Below are positions 58,434 to 64,000 of a DNA stretch of 64,000 nucleotides, piece by piece. How positions within the stretch are numbered: position 1 is the stretch's first letter; the number at the start of each line of letters is the position of its first letter. The DNA is from Benincasa hispida (taxonomy: Eukaryota > Streptophyta > Magnoliopsida > Cucurbitales > Cucurbitaceae), in contig NC_052359.1 in the NCBI RefSeq assembly GCF_009727055.1, positions 64,549,588 to 64,613,587 on the forward strand, read 5' to 3'. The translations under genes were made by a program, and so were the position numbers. The notes under the pieces are model-generated. The model was not told where the DNA came from. It saw only the letters and a program-made list of their open reading frames with translations, and did not search any database.

Positions 58434-60393
58434 ATGGGTCGGCCGGAACCCTACGTCCTCTTTGCCCAGACCTTCGCTCACCCCCACCTGGACGAGTACG
58501 TTGACGAGGCAAGTACCCTTTCTTTCAAATTTTGTCCAATGCCATAGCTACCAAATCTGAACATTCTTGTTTGATAATGCGAATATAAGCATCTCTGCAA
58601 CTGACATTCCTTACTTGATGAAAGCGCAGGTATTATTTGCCGAGCCAGTTGTTATTACTGCGTGTGAGTTTATTGAACAGAATGCTTCGTCTACCTCTCA
58701 AGCAGTTGCACTCGCTGGGTAAGTGTATCTTGCAACATTGAACCTGTTGTTACTTACTCTTGAGCATTTGGTTTTTAGATTTGTACTCGAAAGTTTGATT
58801 CTCGATTTTAAATTGAAGGTTTGCTTAGTGAAGTGCAATTCTCATCTTAATTAGTTGTGGCTGTAATGCCCTTCTTATCCTTTCCCTCAAACTTCTCTTT
58901 CGTTATTGAGGCCTGGGAGCAAGTTTTTGTTGCGTTCGTTTTTAATGCGCATCTACTTTTCATTTTCAGTGCTACTTTGCCCCCTTCATTTGCCGTGGAA
59001 GTGTTTGTTCAATGCGAGGGAGAGACAAGATTTAGGCGCCTCTGCCAGCCTTTTCTATATTCTCATTCATCATCGAATGTTCTGGAAGTCGAGGTAATTT
59101 ATTGTATGAGATGTAAAATTTATCATAGTGTTGATGATATATTACTGATTTTTTGAGTAACAACACAATTATGTTGTTTAGGCCATTATTAGTTGATTAG
59201 GAACAATTCCGTTGATGTATGAAATTTACAAAAGCATTGTTCCCCTTAGAAGTGATAGATCTTGACAAATAGCACGGTTTGCAATCTTCATTGGAAATGA
59301 CCTTGCCAGTTTTGAATAAGGATAAAATGGGATGCTTCGGATAGTATCGAATCGTTCACTTTTTTTTTTTTGGGAACAAGATGTTAAACTTTGTATTAAG
59401 GAAATGAAAGAGACTATTGCTCAAGGATACATATTTGGTTGTTTACTAGTGGATGGTATTCTTTGATGTGTTTGGTTTCTTCAGATATAGAGAGATTGCT
59501 ATTGTAGGATTAATCTGGGTGGATTTTTAATCAAATCTTTATTGAATAACACCTCTTACAACATATGAACCCCTATTTAGAAGGCTACAAACTAGCCTTT
59601 AAGTCATTGGCACAGTAACTAAGCCAAATGACAACAATAAAATTGAATGTTCAACAGATTACAGCCTCACTAAATAACTAACAGTAACTAGGCAATTAAC
59701 TTTTGGCCATTAACAGGGGTTAAAGGCTTAAGACTAACCTCCAACAATAAAATAAGATTACAGCCACGGTAAAGCCACAATAAAAGAGAGATTCAACCAA
59801 AAAACAGTATACTAAAGAGTACACTACATCATATGCTCCAGGAGTTCCTCCATTATTTGCCTTTTCGAGAGATGGGGATACTTTTTTGACAAGTGGGCAT
59901 TTGTTCAGTTTTGTGGGGCTTGCAGGGAGAAATAGTTGGACCTTTGGAGGCGTTGATAGGGACTCAATTGATATTTGGTCCATTGTTAGGTTCTATATAT
60001 TTTGTGTGGGCATCAGTGACAACTTTTTGGTAATTACCTTTACATCTCATTTTACTTTGCTGGCGTCCTTTTCTCTTGTTTGGCTCTCTTTTTGGACTTC
60101 ATTTTTCTTGATGCCTCGTATTCTTTCACTTTTTCTCAATGAAAGTTTGGTTCTACTTAAAAAAACATATTATGGATGATTTAGAGCTCTCAAGGACTGA
60201 TGGTTTCTAAGTTGTGTTTCTTTGGGACTATTTGGTCCGAGATTTTGTTTTATTTATTTATTTTAATTTTTTGAGATGCACGAGAAGGTTCACTTTCTAT
60301 CACTTTTTGGCATTTGATGACTAAGGGTTGTTAGATTTTTTCATGAAGAATTAAGATGATTGTATGTCTTCTTGTGTTCTGTTGTTTGTCTGT

Positions 60394-60429
<36 letters not shown>

Positions 60430-63400
60430 CATATACTTATATTCTAGAAAAAATTACAAAAATTGCCTCCATATATATATATATATTCTAATTTATTCTT
60501 GAAACGACTAGATCTGGTATATTATTGAATTACTTGAAATTAAAAATTTTCTTTGAATGTTAACTTCTCGGTAGCATTATTACTTATGGTTGACTTCTTT
60601 GCTGTTGAATAGTATTTATTTTGTTTGACAGGCTATTGTAAGTAACCATTTAGTTGTTAGAGGCAGCTACCGCAGCCTAAGTTTGGTGATCTATGGAAAT
60701 ACAGCAGAGGATCTTGGACAGTTCAATATTGGTTTAGATGATAGCTCATTAAATAACCTTGTTACCTCTACTGAAGGGAACCTAGAAGATCTCCCTCTGG
60801 CTTTACATTCAAATAGTTTGATGATTGATGAGCCCATGACTTCTCTGATGAAGTTGTCACAGCCTGGTGTTGTATTGGACATTTCAGTGGAGGTTAAGCA
60901 ATTTTTACAGTTAATGGACAGCATGTTGGAACAGTTGAGTCTAGGTGATGCAATTCATAAAATATTAGTCATTGTAATTTCAACTGCTTCCTCTTATGTC
61001 TCCTACATACGAGAGAGATCAGAAGATTCAGAAAGATTATGTTCTATTTTCAATAATGCCAAAAAGGATCTTCTTAAGTTGTGTAAAGCTATGCAAGATT
61101 CAAAGGATGTATCAGCTCGCTTGTCCGTTGAGTTTTCTTTCCTTGAATCCGAGGATGAGTTGGCTTCTACAAAACAGCTGGTGGATATTTTGAGCAAGCA
61201 TTGGAATTTTAACTTGAGCTCCTCAACTGTTGGCTGTCCTTGGAAATCGAAGGTTTTTTAAGATGTTTTATTTTTATTTGAGACGTTGAACGCCTTCCAA
61301 ATTAGTTGAAGTTGTTTTCTTTTAAAATACATTTTCTCCTCTTTGCTGTTTTAACTGCTTGTTTTCTGTCTTTTCAAAAGAAAAAAAGAAAAGAAAAGAA
61401 AAGTATTTCTGCTTATTTTTTGATTCTCTATCCTATTTCAGAACACCAGTGTCATTTTTGGGTTGAGTGTGGCTCTCTTCTTGTGCTCTGCTAGAGAGAG
61501 TTGCTTCCATTTTGTCAATGGTGGTGGAATGGAACAAATTGTGCATCTTCTGTGTAGTGGGCTGCAAGATTCTACCTCTGCCACGTTACTTCTTCTTGCA
61601 GTTATTGAACATGCTTCCCGGCATTCATTTGGATGTGAAGGCTTTTTAGGTTGGTGGCCTCGTGAAGACGAAAATGTTCCATCTGGAGCTAGTGAAGGTT
61701 ATAGTCAGTTGTTGAATTTGTTGTTGCAAAAACCACGTCATGATATTGCTTCACTTGCAACTCATATCCTTCAACGCCTAAGCTTTTATGAAGTTGCTTC
61801 AAGATATGAGGTAGTCTTCTCATTTGGACATGTATGCATCAGTTCATCTTGTTGACTATAAATGATAGGTTTATAGATGGCTACGTTTTCATTCTGTATG
61901 AGGGAAAAATTGTGATATCGTTTTTGCAGTGTGCTATCTTGTCTGTATTGGGAGGTCTTTCTAGCACTGGCAGAGTTTCAAATGTTCATTTGGACGTGCT
62001 TATCAGTATGAAGACCCAATTAAAAAAAATTTTGGTCAGTTTTGTTGTCTTGCATTTGTTTGTTTTTCCATTCTAGTTACGGCTTACTGACTTTCCTGGT
62101 ACTTCTTCTCTAAAGTTAATTCTCAGTTTGTGTCCATTAACAAGTATAATTGCAGAATTTGGTAAATTTATGTGGGCCAATTCAAGATCCTTCTCCACCT
62201 TCCTGTGCTACGAACTCATTGTTTCTCGGTCATACTGATGTGTTATTAACATGTAAAGCAACAAGTTGCTTGATATCCTCGTCGAAGTGTAGATTTTCAC
62301 AATGGGATGCAGACCCTCATTTACTTGCACTTCTTAAGGTCTGCAACCGTGGTACTTGTCTCTGTATTTGAGGAGCAATTCTTGATTCTTCATTTTTATA
62401 TTGTCTTGCCTAGTATTTAGGGGCTTATTTTTTTTAATTAATTAATTATTTTTTAAAATATTATATTATATTATTTTATTTTAATTTTGTAAAAAATACT
62501 TTTCATATATAGGTTGAAAAAAGATTAAGGCCAACAAATACAAGAAATCGAAAGGGATACAAAATCATAATAGAAAGTGAATTAAACAACAAAACATAAC
62601 AAAATAATGAGAGCAACATAAAAACGTTCTAATTAAGACAAATATCTTGAATATTATATCCTACAAAGCTTTTAGGAAGACAACACAATGATGAGGCCTT
62701 CAAACGAGAAAAGCCAAATTGATCATTCCAAGAAAGATGTTTGTTATGAAAAACCATTTTATTTCGTTCAAACCACAACTCAGATAATAAAGTGTTCACT
62801 ACATTAGACCATATGACTTTTTTCTTTGAAGCTACGGATGGACCAATTGATAGATGTAAGATGTTTCCCGGTTTGAAAAATGAGAAAAGTTTCCACCAAC
62901 AATTGCTCGAATACGAACAGTCAAAGCATGCTGCAAGGATTCACTATTCCTTATTCAAATAGGACATATAATAGGTGAAAGATAATGCATTGGAGCTTTC
63001 TTTGAAGAACATCTGAACAATTCAACGAATCATTACTCTTTGTCCAAATGAGAATATTGATTCTTTTGGGAGCTTTGGACATCCATAAACCTGACAAGAC
63101 CTCTTCACAAATAGGAGAATATACTGTCAAATGCTTTCTCAAAGATTTTACAAAGAATTTGCCGGATGAGTCAAGAGACCAACTGCGAAAATCTGGCTTG
63201 TGATTAACTTTTCTTCTTGCTACAACACCAAGCAACGGTTGGAAATCGATAATCTCATCATCTTTGAGAAGTCTTCTGAAGAAAATATTCCATGAACAAG
63301 AAGCTTCATCCAAATGGTCAAAGATTGACCCCTTGGGAAGAGAAGCAATGCTGTATTACCGAGGAAATCAATCTTTGGAGAATTATCGGCCCAAGTATCC

Positions 63401-64000
63401 AACAAACTGATTCTTAAATCACCAATTGACCCAAAAGCTTAAGCTTGTGGATGAAGGTAGATTTAATTATATATCATTTAACACTCTCCCTCACTTGTGA
63501 ACTTGAAATATGAAGAAGACCCAACAAGTGGAAATCAATATTAATTGGGGAGGAAACAACGTGGCAGGGGCTTGAACACAAAACATCCTGAACCAATCTG
63601 CTCTGATTCTATCTTTGATGATATGGGGTTCCATCACAAAACCAATTGGCAATGAGAGGAGTAGCCCATTTATCTTATAAGAAGTGTGAATTCCCTTGGT
63701 TTTTTCAATGTGGGATTCTCAACATGCTCCCTCAAGATAGTGCCTCTTTTGGGATCACCATTCTTGATCGGATCTCAATTTCTTTTTATTGGACTGAATA
63801 CCCGGTTGGGCTTTTTGGGCTCTGATACCATCTTAAATCACCAATTGACCCAAAAGCTTAAGTTTGTGGTTGAAGGTAGATTTAATTATACATCATTTAA
63901 CATTGATTCTTCTTCTTGAGACAAGTTTGAAAGTTGCAACAGATTCAAATTGGAGCCAAATTTTGGATATACTAAATCCATGGGCAGGCTTCTCAAACTC
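58434..64000 (+). CDS. VIR: VIRILIZER homologue, m6A methyltransferase scaffold (5' part)
   Basis: Exons in the window: 58434-58508, 58630-58718, 58970-59093, 60632-61252, 61442-61810, 61930-62034, 62156-62338. They encode the first 522 residues; plant VIR proteins are about 2,100, so the gene continues past the window. The start MGRPEPYVLFAQTF and the following VLFAEPVVITACEFIEQNAS, FAVEVFVQCEGETRFRRLC and SNHLVVRGSYRSLSLVIYGN are the VIR_N domain (exons 1-4); exons 5-7 begin the helical scaffold. VIRILIZER holds together the nuclear MTA/MTB/FIP37 complex that installs N6-methyladenosine on mRNA. Intron 1 uses a GC donor (GAG|GCAAGT); the others are GT-AG, and the exon 4 donor (AAG|GTTTTT) is weak. 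All phases agree. Introns 3 and 7 contain LINE relics, and intron 7 also a TRIM. The reading frame seen is intact. Confidence 0.92.
59513..59756 (-). mobile_element. Possible small solo LTR in VIR intron 3
   Basis: On the minus strand it begins TGTTGGAGGTTAGTCTTAAG and ends TTAATCCTACA, giving TG...CA ends over 244 bp, with an AATAAAG near the end. Flanking 5-mers (GCTAT and ATAAA) do not match and no PBS or purine tract is seen. Low confidence. Confidence 0.35.
59895..60175 (+). pseudogene. LINE 3' end in VIR intron 3
   Basis: The plus frame reads GLAGRNSWTFGGVDRDSID, then WSIVRFYIF...VGISDNF, matching the C-terminal tail seen in plant LINE reverse-transcriptase proteins (RN..TFRG..R...VWS.VRF...). 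A 3' UTR-like segment and a short A-run (60160-60167) follow. The 5' part is absent, as is usual for LINE copies. Sense orientation. Confidence 0.6.
60397..60426. repeat. (CT)n microsatellite
   Basis: An uninterrupted run of about 15 CT dinucleotides in VIR intron 3. A (TA)n run follows at about 60470-60485. Confidence 0.9.
62480..63411 (-). pseudogene. LINE relic with RT zinc-binding domain, in VIR intron 7
   Basis: The minus strand encodes SWSLDSSGKFFVKSLRKHL, LSGLWMSKAPKRINILIW and SNDSLNCSDVLQRKL (62951-63313). This is the zf-RVT (reverse transcriptase zinc-binding) region found near the C-terminus of plant non-LTR retroelements. A second frame at 63220-63405 (LDTWADNSPKIDFLG, RGQSLTIWMKLLVH) is the upstream continuation, so there is a frameshift. 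The LINE continues past the TRIM at 63903-64000. It lies antisense to VIR. Confidence 0.75.
63412..63902 (-). mobile_element. TRIM retroelement (72-bp LTRs) nested in LINE
   Basis: The 72-bp LTRs at 63831-63902 (5') and 63412-63483 (3') differ at three positions. The PBS TGGTATCAGAGCCC lies directly inside the 5' LTR (63817-63830), and a purine tract GTGAGGGAGAG precedes the 3' LTR. Flanks are CTGAT (63407-63411) and TTGAT (63903-63907), a target duplication with one mismatch. The 347-bp interior is non-coding. From PBS to about 63620 it is homologous to the interior plus LTR of the TRIM at 11706-12034, making this element a chimera of two TRIM types. Confidence 0.88.

Overview
This window is nuclear DNA of a flowering plant, most likely a eudicot. 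The evidence is two intron-rich, highly conserved plant genes (a DEIH-type RNA helicase of the DExH1 kind and the start of VIRILIZER) surrounded by plant-type Copia, Athila, chromovirus, LINE, SINE-like and TRIM elements. A cucurbit is my guess from the overall look of the proteins and repeats; the sequence given here cannot prove it. There are no bacterial-style operons, CRISPR arrays or recognised RNA genes.

Layout. 1-2951: a long (1.95 kb) minus-strand LTR with its primer-binding site and a leader full of CGATCG-type motifs. 2952-8640: a decayed plus-strand Copia polyprotein split by a solo LTR with an exact 5-bp target duplication; the Copia 3' LTR lies just upstream of the helicase promoter. 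8961-26352: the helicase gene, 16 exons that splice in silico to exactly 999 codons plus stop. Intron 1 holds a broken Copia, a TRIM and a SINE-like element; intron 6 holds a complete-ended 4.7-kb Copia in antisense; intron 8 holds a second SINE-like copy. 26353-27560: helicase 3' UTR and a Copia deletion derivative. 27550-32685: an Athila-type Ty3/gypsy remnant with a third ORF downstream of integrase. 32686-47825: LTR-like repeats, a Copia bounded by 2.1-kb LTRs, and a solo LTR inserted into one of those LTRs. 47826-52320: another Copia split in its reverse-transcriptase region by a third solo LTR. 53024-55391: a chromovirus 3' half with LTR. 55392-58200: a MYB/SANT-like transposon gene relic and AT-rich inverted and tandem repeats. 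58434-64000: the first seven exons of VIRILIZER, whose seventh intron contains a LINE relic that itself carries a TRIM.

How it works together. The only genes that look intact are the helicase (RNA unwinding) and VIRILIZER (scaffold of the m6A mRNA methyltransferase complex). They face the same way, about 32 kb apart, and the space between them is a nest of dead retroelements. At least three layers of insertion can be ordered from target-site duplications. The recurrent theme is one family of very long LTRs (about 1.8-2.1 kb) that landed several times, usually inside other retroelements, and was often reduced to solo LTRs. I found no clearly new biochemical system. The most unusual items are the CGATCG motif arrays in the LTRs and leader, the chimeric TRIMs, the Athila third ORF and the LTR promoter facing the helicase gene.
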